Source: Cyanophora paradoxa (Eukaryota; Glaucocystophyceae; Cyanophorales; Cyanophoraceae). From it: a stretch of 64,000 bases of DNA. The stretch lies in contig QPMI01000593.1 of the NCBI GenBank assembly GCA_004431415.1, positions 62,001 through 126,000 of the forward strand. Reading direction: 5' to 3'. The notes under the pieces are model-generated. The model saw only the letters and a list, made by a program, of their open reading frames with translations, searched no databases and was not told the DNA's origin. The translations under genes and the position numbers were made by a program. Below, one piece after another: positions 41,786 to 52,608 of this stretch. Every line of letters starts with the position of its first letter. Position 1 is the stretch's first letter.

Positions 41786-44700
41786 CTATGCCTTGACGCG
41801 GGGCGTGGTGGCGCCCCCCCCGCGGGGCGTGACGGGCGAGAGGGCGGCCGTCGGCGAGCCGGCCGTCTGCGAACGAAGAAGCAAAGTCAGGCGCGGGCGG
41901 GCGGGCGGGCGAACGAAGCGGGGGTACGGCTTCGTCCGCGCGCGCGCGCACGTCGCGGAAGGACGGGGACTTGGACGACTTGAATGACGAGAAGGCCGAC
42001 GAGAGGCCCGACTTGACGCGCTCGACCACGCCGCGCCCCTCGGGCCCCGCCCCGCCGCCGCCGCCGGCGGCGCCCGGGCTCGGCGCACGCGGGTCCGCGA
42101 GGGTCGGCACGGAGAGCTCGGCGCTCTTCTTCGCGTGCTGCACGCGCGCCGGGTGCGCATGCGGGCCCGAGTTGCGGCGGGGCCTGGCCCCGGCCCCGGC
42201 CCCGGCGCCCACGGAGGCGAAGGCCGAGCTCGAGAAGCTGGAGATGCCAGCGCCGACGCCGGCGCCGCCGGACCCGACGCCGGCGCCGGCGGGGGCGCCC
42301 CCACCGCCAGGCGCGCGTTGGCGCTGATCTGCGCCAGCGCGTCGTGCACGTCTGCGCGGCTCAGGTGAGCGGCCGCGGCTCAGGTGAGCGGCGGCGGCGG
42401 CGCGCACCGGCGACGGAGGAGCGGCGGCGGCTGCGGACGCCCGGGCGGGCGCCGGCGGCAGGGGAAGGACCGAGCGGCTCCAGGCGGCTGCCGCCCGCGC
42501 CGCCGCTGAGGACGCGCTGCAGGGGGGCCCGCCCCTCGGCGCCCTTCAGCGCCGCCGCCTCGTCCCTCGCCACCGCCGCCACCGCCTCTGCAGCGGCGAT
42601 AAGATTCCAGCTAAGCCGGCCGCCCCGCCGGCCGGCCCAGACGATTGAGCCGAAGGCCACCGCACGGACCGTCGCGGGAGGAGAGGGACTCGATGAGCTG
42701 CCGGACCATGCTCGCCAGCGGCCGGTGGTCCCTGCGCCCCCCAGTAAGAAAGGAAGAGAAAGGAAAGGAAAAGAAGAAGGGCGCGCCAGGAGCGGGAGGC
42801 CTCGAGGATGGAGACGAGGCGCACGAGGGCGCGCACGAAGGCCGCCGCCTCCGCCGCCCGCGTCCTCAGGTACGGGTCCACCGCCCCTGGGTTTTGGTGA
42901 GAAAGGGGGGGGGGGGGGGGGGGGGGGGCGTGAGGGGCGAGGGGGTACCCTTGCGGGCGATGTCGAGGAGCGCGCGGAGGCCGTACCCCGCCGCCTCGTT
43001 CCGCAGCGCCATCTCCCGCTCGTCCGCCTGCGCCCGGGGGGTACGGCGCTCAGCGCGGGGGGAGGGGGGGGGAGAGAGGGGGACAGAGGCGGGCCTTGGA
43101 GTCGGGGCGGGGCGTGGGGGTCGGGCTGGGGGCGCCCTTCTCGGAGGCGTTCGTGGCGGAGGCGGAGCGGGGCGCGGCGCCCGTCAGGCCCCGCTCCTGC
43201 ACCAGCTCCGAGTGCCTGCGCGGCGAGCGGGGAGGGGCGCGAGCTCAGCTCGCTCGGCCTCCCCTCGTCTGACGCTCCCCGCCCTTATCTCACCGCTTGA
43301 CAAGGGAGATGATGGTGGGCGCGCCCTCCGCGATCGGCCGCCATATCTCCTCTGCGGACGAGGAGGGGCGCCTCAGGGAAGGGGCGGGGGGCGGGGAAAG
43401 AGGGGTACGCGCCCTCGAACTGGGAGGCGTGGGCGGCGACGAGGGCGCAGCCGGCCTGCAGGACGAGCAGCTCGGCGGGGGACTCATCGGCGAAGCTCGC
43501 CACGTGCTGCGCCCGGATCAAATTAAATGCTCGGATCAAATTCGAGATCAATTGTGGCGGACCTGCCGGAGGATCTCGATGGCCGAGTGGCCGAGGCCCG
43601 CCTCCACAACGGACCGCTGCATCTTCTCTGCGAACGAAGCGCCGGCTTCAGAGGGGGGTAGGGGGGAAAGAGAGGGGAGCGGGGCGGGGCGTACCCCGCT
43701 GGGCCATCTCGGCGGCGATGGCGAGGGGCCCGACCCAGCCAGGGCCCAGCGCCTCGCTCGCGCAGCGCTTCACGTCCTGCGCAGCCGGCGGGACCTCGGT
43801 CAGCGGGCGGGGGGAGGAGGAGGGGGGTACGGGTACGGGGGCGCGCCTTCGCGATGCGGGCGAGGAGGGGCTTGTTCGAGAACTGGAACCGGAACTCCTC
43901 TAGGGGGGTAGCACAGCGTCAAAGCGAGCCGGGGGGGGGGGGAGCCGGGACGGGTAGGGAGAGGTGAGGTAAGGACCCGTCTGGCAGAAGCGGCGGATGA
44001 GCTCGACGGCGAGGTGGACCTCGATCTCGGTGGAGAGGCCCTCGCCGATGTCCAGCAGCTGGGAGCCCGGCATCAGCCGCATGATGAAGTCGGCCGCCTC
44101 CGCTGCACCGAAAACAAATAAGAAAGGGAAAGGAAAGGGAAGGGAAGGAAAGGGAAGGAGAAGGGGCGCGCGTGTGGAGGTCATGGAGACGAGGACGGCC
44201 AGCGCCGCGGCGCGCTCGCGGAGCACGAGCTGGTTCCCCGCGACCACGTCGTCTGCGTCCAGGGGGACGGCGTCAGCGGGAAGGAGAAGAAGGGGGGAAG
44301 GGCGGAGGGCGGACCGTCCGTGCCGGTGGCGGCGAGGGCGCAGAGGGAGCGGATGCCGGCGGCCGTGTCTGCGCGCGCGCGTGCGGGTCGACGTCGGCCC
44401 GGGGGCGGGTGGCGCTGGAAGAAGGAAGGAACGAGCGCGGGCGTACCCTCGCCGACGACCTCGTCGGCGCTGAGGCCGCGGCCGTCCTCCATCAGAAGAA
44501 AGAGCTCCTCGAGGGCCTGCAGCCGCGCCGCGGCGTTGCCCCAGCCGCTCTTCTGCAGCTGCGCCAGGTGCTTCGCGATCTGCGTCGCCCGCGTCGACCG
44601 GACCAGCCCGATGCCGCCCAGGACCTGCCCGGACGAGCGAGCGCGATCCGTTGGGACGGAAGCAAAGCTGAAGCGTGATGCTTCGCACCTGCGTCCGGAA

Positions 44701-45067
44701 CGAGGCCTGCTTCCTGCCCTTGAAGAACGGGTCCGACTCCACCTGCGGGCGGGCGGCGTCGGCGCTGCGCCCGCCTCTGCGCTGTGCCGCTTCCAGCCAA
44801 ACGCACCCTCCTCAGATCGCTGTTCCAGTCGCTGTCGCCCGTGCTCGAGGTCGGCGAGTGCCGCCCCGAACCGCCCGAGCCGGCATGCCCGGAACGCTTC
44901 TTGGCCTGCTTGCTCGACTTGATTTCGATCGTTGCGCATCCTGCCGAGAAGGGTGAGCTATATGAAAGCAGGCGCGCCCGGCTGCAGGCCGCAGCATGGA
45001 TCCGGAGCTGCTGGCGCGTGGAAAGGAGGAGCTAGTAGAAAAGGCGGCCACGGGCGAAAGGAGCCAT
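41786..45067 (-). CDS. ARM/HEAT-like helical repeat protein
   Basis: The start is a 16 nt first exon (45,052-45,067, MAPFA), spliced over 111 bp to 44,940. The frame then reads CATIEIKSSKQAKKRSGHAG, VESDPFFKGRKQASFRTQ and VLGGIGLVRSTRATQIAKHL. Successive helical exons follow, including ARLQALEELFLLMEDGRGLS, DVVAGNQLVLRERAAALAVL, EADFIMRLMPGSQLLD-like, AVELIRRFCQTG, SVVEAGLGHSAIEILRQ, ELLVLQAGCALVAAHASQFE, WRPIAEGAPTIISLVKR, REMALRNEAAGYGLRALLDI and AAEAAAFVRALVRLVSILEA. Alternating hydrophobic helices of this length fit armadillo/HEAT repeats. The C-terminus is Ser/Pro-rich (KSGLSSAFSSFKSSKSPSF), ending TTPRVKA at 41,786. At least 15 exons; many introns are C-rich (G-rich on the plus strand). 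Such proteins are scaffolds; the partner is unknown. It is divergent from TCF25. Confidence 0.62.
42905..42928. repeat. G24 homopolymer inside an intron of the ARM-like gene
   Basis: A run of 24 G on the plus strand (C on the coding strand) lies in the intron between the exon coding AAEAAAFVRALVRLV and the one coding EMALRNEAAGYGLRALL. As a polypyrimidine run it sits near the acceptor. Length in the assembly may be inexact. Confidence 0.7.
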
Positions 45068-45622
45068 CGGAAGATAGAGAGAGCATTGACATAGGTGTGC
45101 TTGTAGCTATCTAGCTCGCTGACGCGCGGGTAGCCTGCGCGCCCGAGCAATCGCAGGGGCCAGCTGGTCTCGCGGGGCGGGGCGCGGAGGGCGCGGCGAC
45201 GAGGGCGCGGCGTTCAAAGCGTCCTTACCTAGCGGTATGCTCGAGCCATGACCCATGCGGCCGCCTGCCCCCTGTAGCGCGCCCGAAGGGAGGCTGTGAA
45301 ACGCCGCCTAGGTGGCTCGCAGGCTGCGTTACGGATGCAGCTGCAGGCTCCGGGGAACAAGCTGTGCCGCGGGCGACGTGCTGCGGGCTGCTGGCGGCGG
45401 CGTGGACGATCCGGAGGCGGCGCGCGTGTGCTTGCGATTCAGCGGGCGGCTACGACAATGCCGAGCGCGTGCTATGGGCGAGCCTAGGTGACTGCGTCGC
45501 AAGTTCTCGCAACCCTGCTTTTTTTCGAACGTGCGCGATACCCCTCCTCGAAGGTGCCGAATCGCAGCAGCCTAGCTGTAGCACTGAGAAGCGAAGGCTG
45601 AAAGCAGGAGCAGCGTCGGGCA
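45068..45622. promoter_or_regulatory. Divergent promoter region between ARM-like gene and TCF25
   Basis: The 555 bp interval separates a minus-strand start (45,067) from a plus-strand start (45,623). It is less GC-rich than the genes and has no convincing ORF. No clear TATA box was identified; a bidirectional promoter is inferred from geometry only. Confidence 0.4.
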
Positions 45623-48600
45623 ATGTCGACGCGGGCGCTGCGCAAGCTGCGCGGCCCCGAGCTGCCCAGTGCACCGCCGCCGCGCGTGCAGCAGGATGAA
45701 AGCGAAGAGGAGGAGGAGGACGAAGTGCCGGTCCTCACTCGCGCCGCGAACGTTTTCAGCCTGGCGAGCGCCATCCATGTGAACGACCGCCGCCGCCGGC
45801 GCTGACCTTCGCGCCGCAGCTGAACGACACGGACGACGAGGAGCCCGAGCCTGAGACGGAGAGCGCGCCCGCGCCACCGGTGCGCTCTCGCCCGCCGCGG
45901 GCGCCCGCGCCGCCTCCGGGATCCGCTCCGGCGCCGCGCGCCATCGCGCTCACGCGCGAGCGCAGGCGAAGCCGAAGGGCGGCGGCGGCGGCGGCGGCGG
46001 CGCCAAGAAGAAGGGCAAGGCGAAGGGGAAGAACAAGAAGAAGGCGGCGGCGGCGGCGGAGTCGGACGAGGAGGCCGACGCGGAGGCGGCGCGGCGGCAG
46101 GCGGAGAAGGACGCGGAGGAGCACCGCCTGCTGGACCAGCTAATCGCCGAGGGCGGCGGCGGCGGCGGCGGCGGATCCGCCGCCGGCGGCGGCGCCGGGC
46201 CGGGCGCGCCGCTGGCGCCGGCGGCGTCGGCGTGGGACCGAAGGAACGCGCTCCTCGCGATCGACGCGAAGCACCTGGACCCCGACCGCGAGATGCGCCG
46301 CCTCTTCGGGTGCGCCCCTCCGCGCCCCTCCGCGCCGCGCCGCGCGGGGCTCGGCCGAGGCGCCGCCGCAGCTCGCGGGTGGTAAGCGAGGAGAACCGGC
46401 GGCGGGAGCGGTACGCGGCGGGCCGGGCCGGCCCCTCTGCCGCCCAGTCCCTCCGCAAGACGACCCTCACCAAGCCCAAGGACTGGCGCGCCCTTCCCCT
46501 CCCCCCCTCCATCCCCCCGCCCCCATTGGACTGATTCCGGTACCCCCCGGTGCAGGTGGCCTCGTTTCCAGGCCGGCCTCACGATGGAGCCCGCGGACTC
46601 CTACTCGATGGACGGTGCGGTACCCCCGGTCGAGCCGTACCCCCGCACTGATTCCCCCCTCCCCCTGCTCCCTACAGGCTGCGTGCACTTCAGGTACGTG
46701 TGGTCCTCGAGCTACCGGGATACGCAGGTGCCCCCCCTCGCCTTCTCATTCCTGTACCCCCGCGTGATCATCCCCTCCCCCAGCTGGACTACGAGGCGTG
46801 CGTGCGGACGCACGACCCGAACACCATCGCCCAGGCTCGCGAGCCCCATCTCCCATCCCTAACCCCCCCCCCCCCTCCACCCCCACAAGTCGGCCGACTG
46901 TACCCCCGCAGCTGGTGGCGCACCACCCGTGCCAGGTGGACGCCCTCCTCCAGCTCTCCGAGGTCCCCTCTCTCCCCCTCCCCCTTCCCCCCCCTTGCCC
47001 GCGCGCCCCTCGCCGGCCGGCTCCTATAGCTCGGTGGCTGGCCCCCGGCCCCTCCCTGCCCTCCCCGCCTCCGCCGCCCCGTCTCCCCACGCGCGCCGAC
47101 CCGCCCCTAGCCAATCCCCTAGCCCCCACCTAGATTACGAAGCCTGGCCCGGAGGCCTGACGCCGGCGGGCCGCCCCCAGATCTACAAGTACAGCGGCGA
47201 GCTGGACGCGGCGACCGAGCTCCTCGACCGCGCCCTCTACTGCCTCGAGGCCGCATGGTGCGCGGCAGGGCGGGCGGGGCGGCCTAGAGACAGACGGCTC
47301 AGAGGATGCGCTGCGCGTTCGAGCGGTTCGCTCTGATCATATGAGCTCCGTCCCGCGACGGCAGGCACCCGCAGTTCAAGCCGGCGAGCGGCGCCTGCCG
47401 ACTCGACTTCGCCGTCATGGAGAACAAGTGCGCGCGCGCCCGTACCCCTGCGGATAACCCGTACCCCCTCGGGACTCACCCCGCCACCCTCCAGGGCCAT
47501 TTTCCAGGCCCTCTTCCGGCGCCTGCAGATGCTTGGGCGCGGCGGCTGCTCCCGCACCTCCCTCGGTACCCCCCTCTCCCTTTCCCCCCCCCCCTCCTAC
47601 TCGGATTCGAACTGCACTTCGTACCCCCAGAGACGGCCAAGCTGCTGCTTGCACTGGACCCCGACAGCGACCCGATGGGTGTGCTCCAGTGCATCGACTA
47701 CTTCGCCCTCCGCGCCGGGTACCCCCCTTAACCTCCCCCCCCCCAACTTCCTCCCTCCCCCCTCATTTTTCTCCAGGGAGTACAAGTTCCTTCTGGAGCT
47801 GGTGGCGGCGCCGGCGCCGCCCGGGCGATCCGCCTCCTTCGGGCGGGAGCCGCCCCTCTTCCTCCCCAACGCCCTCTACTCTTCCGGTACCCCCCGGCCT
47901 TCTTTCCCCCCTTCCTGGCCCCGAGCGAAGCGCGCAGCGTACGCGCTCATGCGCGTGGGGCGGGACGGCGGCGCCCCGCCCGTCGACGAGCCGGTGCGCC
48001 CATCCTTCGAATCTCTTCTGAAACTGCGTACCCCCCTGAAGCGCGGCAGGTCCTCCGTCGCCTCCTCTCGCACACGCTCGACCCGGCCTCGCCCGCGCCG
48101 CCCCCGCCCTCCGCCTCGGCCCTCGCCGCCGCGCTCCTGCGGCAGGCGGTCCTCATGTACCCCGGCGCCGTCCGCCCCCTCCTCGAGAAGTGCAACGTCA
48201 AGCCCGATTCCGACAAGGCGAGCGGGCGGCCTTCTCGCTTCTTTCGAGTCCTGAGCGATTTTCTCTCTCTTTGCAGGGCGCCAGGGGCTGGGCCGCCCTC
48301 CTCAAGCGGCCCCTCTTCGACGACGACGAGCCGGCCGCCAGCGTCGACCACCTCACCGTACCCCCTCCCCTCTCTGTTTTCAAGGTGGGGGTACGCGTTT
48401 GAGAGAGGGGGTACGCGCACGCGGCAGGACATCTTCGTGGAGCGGAGCCACTCGCTGTGGAAGGACCCGCAGGCGCAGGATCTGCTGAAGGCGGCGGGGT
48501 GGGAGGCCGCCGCCGCGCACGACGCGGGGGCGCTTGAGGCCCGCCGCGCCCGCGCCGCCGTCGCCGAGCACTGGCCCCAGTCCCAGGTCCGTCCGAGCCC

Positions 48601-49423
48601 CGCCCCTCCGCCCCTTCCGTCCTTCCGCGCGCCGCCGCCCGAGCCCGCCCGCCGCAGGGCAACGTCTACGCGCACCTGTACGCCCACGGTGCTCCCTTTC
48701 CCTCCGTCCCCCGCCGTAAAAGTCGTACCCCCGCCCGGCCCGGCCTGACCCGTGTACCCTCCAGACTTCGGCGACCGCGTGACGCAGCTGCCGCCTGCGG
48801 ACGCGATGCCCGAGGACAACTTCTTCGCCTTTGCTCGAGGGGTACGCGACCTGCAGGGGGGTACGGTTTCGCCCTTTCAACTTTTGTTGAGGAGGGTGTG
48901 CAGGGGCCGCCCCCTCAGGGCCCCCCCGAAGCCGGCGCGGCCCTCGGCGCGAACTTCAACGTGCGGCTGTACCCCCTACCCCTCCCTTTTCCCCCCCTCA
49001 CCGGGGGTACAGGAGCTCCCGGCGGACGCGAACGCGCTGTACCTCTTCCTCGCCTCCCTCCTGCCCTGGAACGTCCCCGGGGGGGCAGGAGCCCAGGTCC
49101 GTCCCCCCGCCATCACGATCAGTAACACAGCGACTCGGTGATTAAAGGGCGGGGCGCAGGGGGAGGGCGAGCCGCCGGAGGAGCTGCTGGAGGCGCAGGC
49201 GGCGGAGCTGGCGGGGGCGGTGGAGGCGGCCGGCGGGGGCGCGGCGGCCCCCGCCGGCGGCTGGCTCGGCGCCCTGCGCGACCTCCTCAGGCAGCGGGGC
49301 CGGCCCCAGGCGCAGCCCGCCGGGCAGCCCGGCCAGCCTGGACAGCCTGGGCAGCCTGGGCAGCAGCTGCCGGACGAGCTGGAGGCGATCGAGGACGTCG
49401 ACGAGGACGACGAGGACGAGTAG
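45623..49423 (+). CDS. TCF25: TCF25/Nulp1-type protein (Rqc1 family)
   Basis: The N-terminus MSTRALRKLRGPELP matches the conserved opening of TCF25 (MSRRALRRLRG). An acidic stretch, a Lys-rich block (AKKKGKAKGKNKKK), LLDQLIAEG and LLAIDAKHLDPDREMRRLFG follow. The helical core then matches the family in order: HHPCQVDALLQLSE, GELDAATELLDRALYCLEAA, AKLLLALDPDSDPMGVLQCI, REYKFLLELVA, AVLMYPGAVRPLLEKCNVKP-like and VERSHSLWKDPQAQDLLKAA. The yeast homologue Rqc1 belongs to the ribosome quality-control complex that ubiquitinates stalled nascent chains; human TCF25 was first described as a nuclear regulator. The gene has many short introns with C-rich ends. The C-terminus carries a GQPGQPGQPGQPGQ repeat (about 49,320-49,362) before an acidic tail EDVDEDDEDE. 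Exact exon borders in 45.8-47.4 kb were not all fixed. Confidence 0.88.
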
Positions 49424-49788
49424 GCGCAGGCACAGGCGTAGGCGGCGTAGGGTTCGACGCAGCCGCTGGCGGAGCCGCGAGGTCTGCGTAGACTCTGAAG
49501 GCATTATATTCAAGCGGACCCGAGATGTGCGAATGCATTACTATGATTAAGAAGGCGAGTTGTGCGAATTAAGGCCGCTTGGAGTTCATGATCAGAATTT
49601 CAGGCGCCAGGCGTCGCCGCCGCCGGCTGGCCGCGGCCGGCGCCGGCATTCAGAAGGCATTCATATTAAATATTCAACATCAAGAAATGCAATTTTCATT
49701 AATTATAACTAAGTAGAAGGCAGAGCGAACGAATTACGGCGAGTTGTGCGAATTGAGGCCGCGTGGAGTTAAGAATGGAAGGCGCCGA

Positions 49789-50007
49789 CTTAACTGACTG
49801 ACTTAACTACCGCGCTGCCAAATTACCGCGCTCAAAAGTTTTAGAACGCAGTAATTTGGTAGCGCAGTATTACCCCCTTTGCTAACAAATAATACATTTC
49901 CAAAGACGATGGAACGCGGTAATTTGGTAGCGCGGTAAAGCGCAAATCGGGCCCAAATTTTTGGAACGCGCTAATTTGTGACGCGGTATTGAAGTCTTAC
50001 ACGGTAG
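49789..50007. mobile_element. MITE-like inverted-repeat element, copy 2 (opposite orientation)
   Basis: The interior (about 49,800-49,938) is nearly the exact reverse complement of 34,743-34,893, including the unique core tgctaacaaataatacattt. The right end (gaagtcttacacggtag) is a diverged version of the terminal repeat at 34,922. The left end is altered by a duplicated gacttaactga. After the shared core it carries aaagcgcaaatcgggccc and gaacgcgctaatttgtgacg, which also occur at 33.2 kb. Confidence 0.65.
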
Positions 50008-50364
50008 GTATCACCCCTATCATCCGGGTATAGCGCCGCGTATTAGCGCGTGCTAGCCTCACTCCCTAGTGCTACTACGGCTAGGTAGCGCTTTCGCACC
50101 GGAATATACTGGAGCTGATCATGATGATCATGAAGTCGGGAAATAACTTGGCAGGCGAGGTGAGACGGTTGCAATTGCAAGACAGTGCTTCTGAACGCGA
50201 AGCTCATGATATGATGATGATAAAGCATGCGCACCGGTACCATGTGCGGGCGTATACGTAGCGCTGGGCGATGCGGCGCTTGGGGCGAAAATATTAATGC
50301 AACGTTTAACGGACCGCCCCGTTGGGCCCGCCGACGTCGGCCGCGGCCCCGAGCCCGTTGACCA

Positions 50365-50402
50365 CGATCATGATCATGATCACTGAGTCATGATCATGAT
50401 CG
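50365..50402. repeat. Perfect 15 bp hairpin of GATC/CATG words
   Basis: Arms CGATCATGATCATGA and TCATGATCATGATCG flank the 8 bp loop tcactgag. A further gtgatcatgatc follows. It could form a cruciform. No terminator or ncRNA context is evident. Confidence 0.55.
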
Positions 50403-51751
50403 TGATCATGATCTTGGGCGAGTTTCCTACTTGTGAAGCTTCAAGGCTTTAAGGTGCATTTGCAACCGCGCGCGCACATTTTCAACGTTAACCATACTAC
50501 TAGCTATAGCTATGATATGCATTTCCATCACATGCGGTGCAACGTGCAATATTTCGCGATATCGATCATCGACGTCGACAATACTATGATATTTATGTGT
50601 CATATTTCGTTTCAAGTTTCAAAAGTTTGATACGTGCTCAGCGGCTTATGTAAATTAAATTTCTCCTCTCTAAACGCGTGCTTTCAATGCGACGCGACCA
50701 TATGCATGTATACGTATCCCCACGTACTGGGCCAAAACCCGTTGAAAGTCCGACCGTCGGACGGTCACCTTATATTTTAGAGTCAACACTCACGATAAAT
50801 CTAATCAAAACCGATTGCAACGCGTACGAGCCTTGCGACGTCGGCGAGGAAAGCAACAAGGTCGACGATGGCCTCGATCATTCGGATGACCACGAGCCAG
50901 AGCGGCCGCTCCGCTCCGTCTGATCGGATATCATGAACGCCATAACCGTATAGGCTCACAAAAACCAATTTCTAAGTTCGAATTCGCCACGGAGTTTTCC
51001 ACGGCTTCGGCACAAAGTTGCAGTTCGACTGCCCAACGTTACTAAGTTAACTCGCCGAGTCGGCCAGCTTTTGTAATCCCTTTGACTGTTCTCAGAGTCC
51101 GACGGTCTCTTAATTTTGCCTGATCTTGATCCGGGATCCGCCGGCGCCTGACCCGCTTTCTGTTCCTACTTCCGAAGTTCTAGCTCTGCTTTTTCGTGTC
51201 GTTCCCCTTTGCCTCCCGTTCGTCGACGTCTTCTCCGTCTCCTCTAAATCTCCTCGTGGCCGTCTAGCCTAGTAGATCTCCTCTAAATCTTCGTCTAGAT
51301 CTTGTTGTTCCTCTTACTTGCTGCTTCTATTTTTTGCTTCTACTGTACCTGTGAGGCTGTGCCCCCTGGGCCGGGCAGCCCCCGCAGTGTTGGCTGTCTA
51401 GAGCCTGGTGTACTAGTGCTGGTGTGACGTCGACAGTGATGATTCGAAATTTTCCGACCCGATCGCGATCGCGGCCCGGCGGGATCCGGACGTGCGTCGA
51501 CTCGCCGTCGAGTCGCCGTCGACGTCGTGCGTGAGTCTCGCCGTGAGAGGTTTGCATTGTGCAGAAAAACACGTCGAAAAAACTGTACGATAGTGTACCC
51601 AGGCTTTTGTTTTTTCCAGACTGCAAGTCGCAACCGAAGGAGCAACCGACGGAGCAACCGACCACCGGCGATCTCGCGCAAGTTGCGGCGCAACTCCGAG
51701 GCTCATCATCCGCAAAGCAGAACCCGATCGAGCGGCCTTAAGAAAGTTAAG

Positions 51752-52349
51752 ATGTCGGCGTACACTTACGATCCGGCTCAGGATAGTAGCTACAGTAACC
51801 AGTACTATGACCCGAACTTGCAGCTGCAAACGACTTCCACTTTCGCTGACCTCGGTTATGACTCGAGCTCTCAAACTTACGAGAGCGCCGGCCACACTCT
51901 TTACGCCGACAACGGCACCAGCATGGCGACGCTGTCCGACTTGACGAGAATCCTGAACGAATCCATCAACAATGTAGGCCAGATCCAGACAGATGTCAAG
52001 GTTACGGACTGGCAAAATGTCGGTGATGCGCCGCGTATCGGCTTGCTCATGATCAGCTTTCACGAAGTAACCATGCGCTGGACGCGTACGTCGACAGGTC
52101 GACGAGACCGCTGACGTCGACGCGCTGCCGGACGGCCTCTTCGCGGCCGCGGTTGGCGAGGCGGAGCTTCTCGAGGCGGACGCCGACGAGCTCCTTCAGG
52201 CCGAGGTGCGCTCTAGCCTAGTAGATCTCGCGAACGGCCGCGCGCGGGCCCGGCCCGATCGTGCGATCACCCGCGTTCGTGACGTCAACGCGCCCGCGCG
52301 GCCCGGCCCGGCCCCGCCCGCGCAGGCTGTCTACGCGTCGGAGATGTAG
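51752..52349 (+). CDS. Small acidic protein, unknown
   Basis: Exons 51,752-52,018, 52,098-52,205 and 52,326-52,349 give 132 residues. The N-terminal half is Tyr/Ser/Gln-rich (MSAYTYDPAQDSSYSNQYY, FADLGYDSSSQTYESAGHTL), then a helix (MATLSDLTRILNESINNVGQ) and an acidic helix (VDALPDGLFAAAVGEAELLE, ADADELLQAE), ending AVYASEM. The second intron is textbook for this genome (GTGCG...CGCAG); the first uses a less usual GTCGGT donor, so the middle junction is less sure. The first exon is less GC-biased at third positions than neighbouring genes. No known family recognised. Confidence 0.5.
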
Positions 52350-52606
52350 TCCACATGCATAGCCCGACCATCATGGCATATGCCCATATGGGCACGGAAA
52401 TCCGAACGCTAGCGCTTGGGAGCACTTGCAATTGTCGGCCCCCGGCCCGCGGCCGGATCCCGGACATGTACAGGCCCTATAGCTAGGCCGGGCCTCGCGC
52501 GCGTGCCCTCACGCTCGTTTCGCCCGATGTAATTATATATCTTATAATCAGCTAATCAGTCGACGTCTGCCACTGCATGCTCTCTGCTCGCCTTCACGCC
52601 CTCCAC
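52350..52606. other. Short spacer before the TIR element
   Basis: No gene is seen. The region holds GC-rich palindromes (gcccatatgggc, ggcccgcggccgg) and probably the 3' end of the 132-residue protein gene. Confidence 0.35.
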
Positions 52607-52608
52607 TA

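Larger units (their letters stand above)
49424..51751. other. Intergenic spacer with inverted repeats
   Basis: I see no supported gene. It holds a second copy of the 34.7 kb element (49,789-50,007), a perfect-arm hairpin (50,365-50,402) and scattered palindromes. The last 250 bp before 51,752 probably form the 5' untranslated region of the next gene and include a short caaccgacggag repeat near 51,645. Confidence 0.4.
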
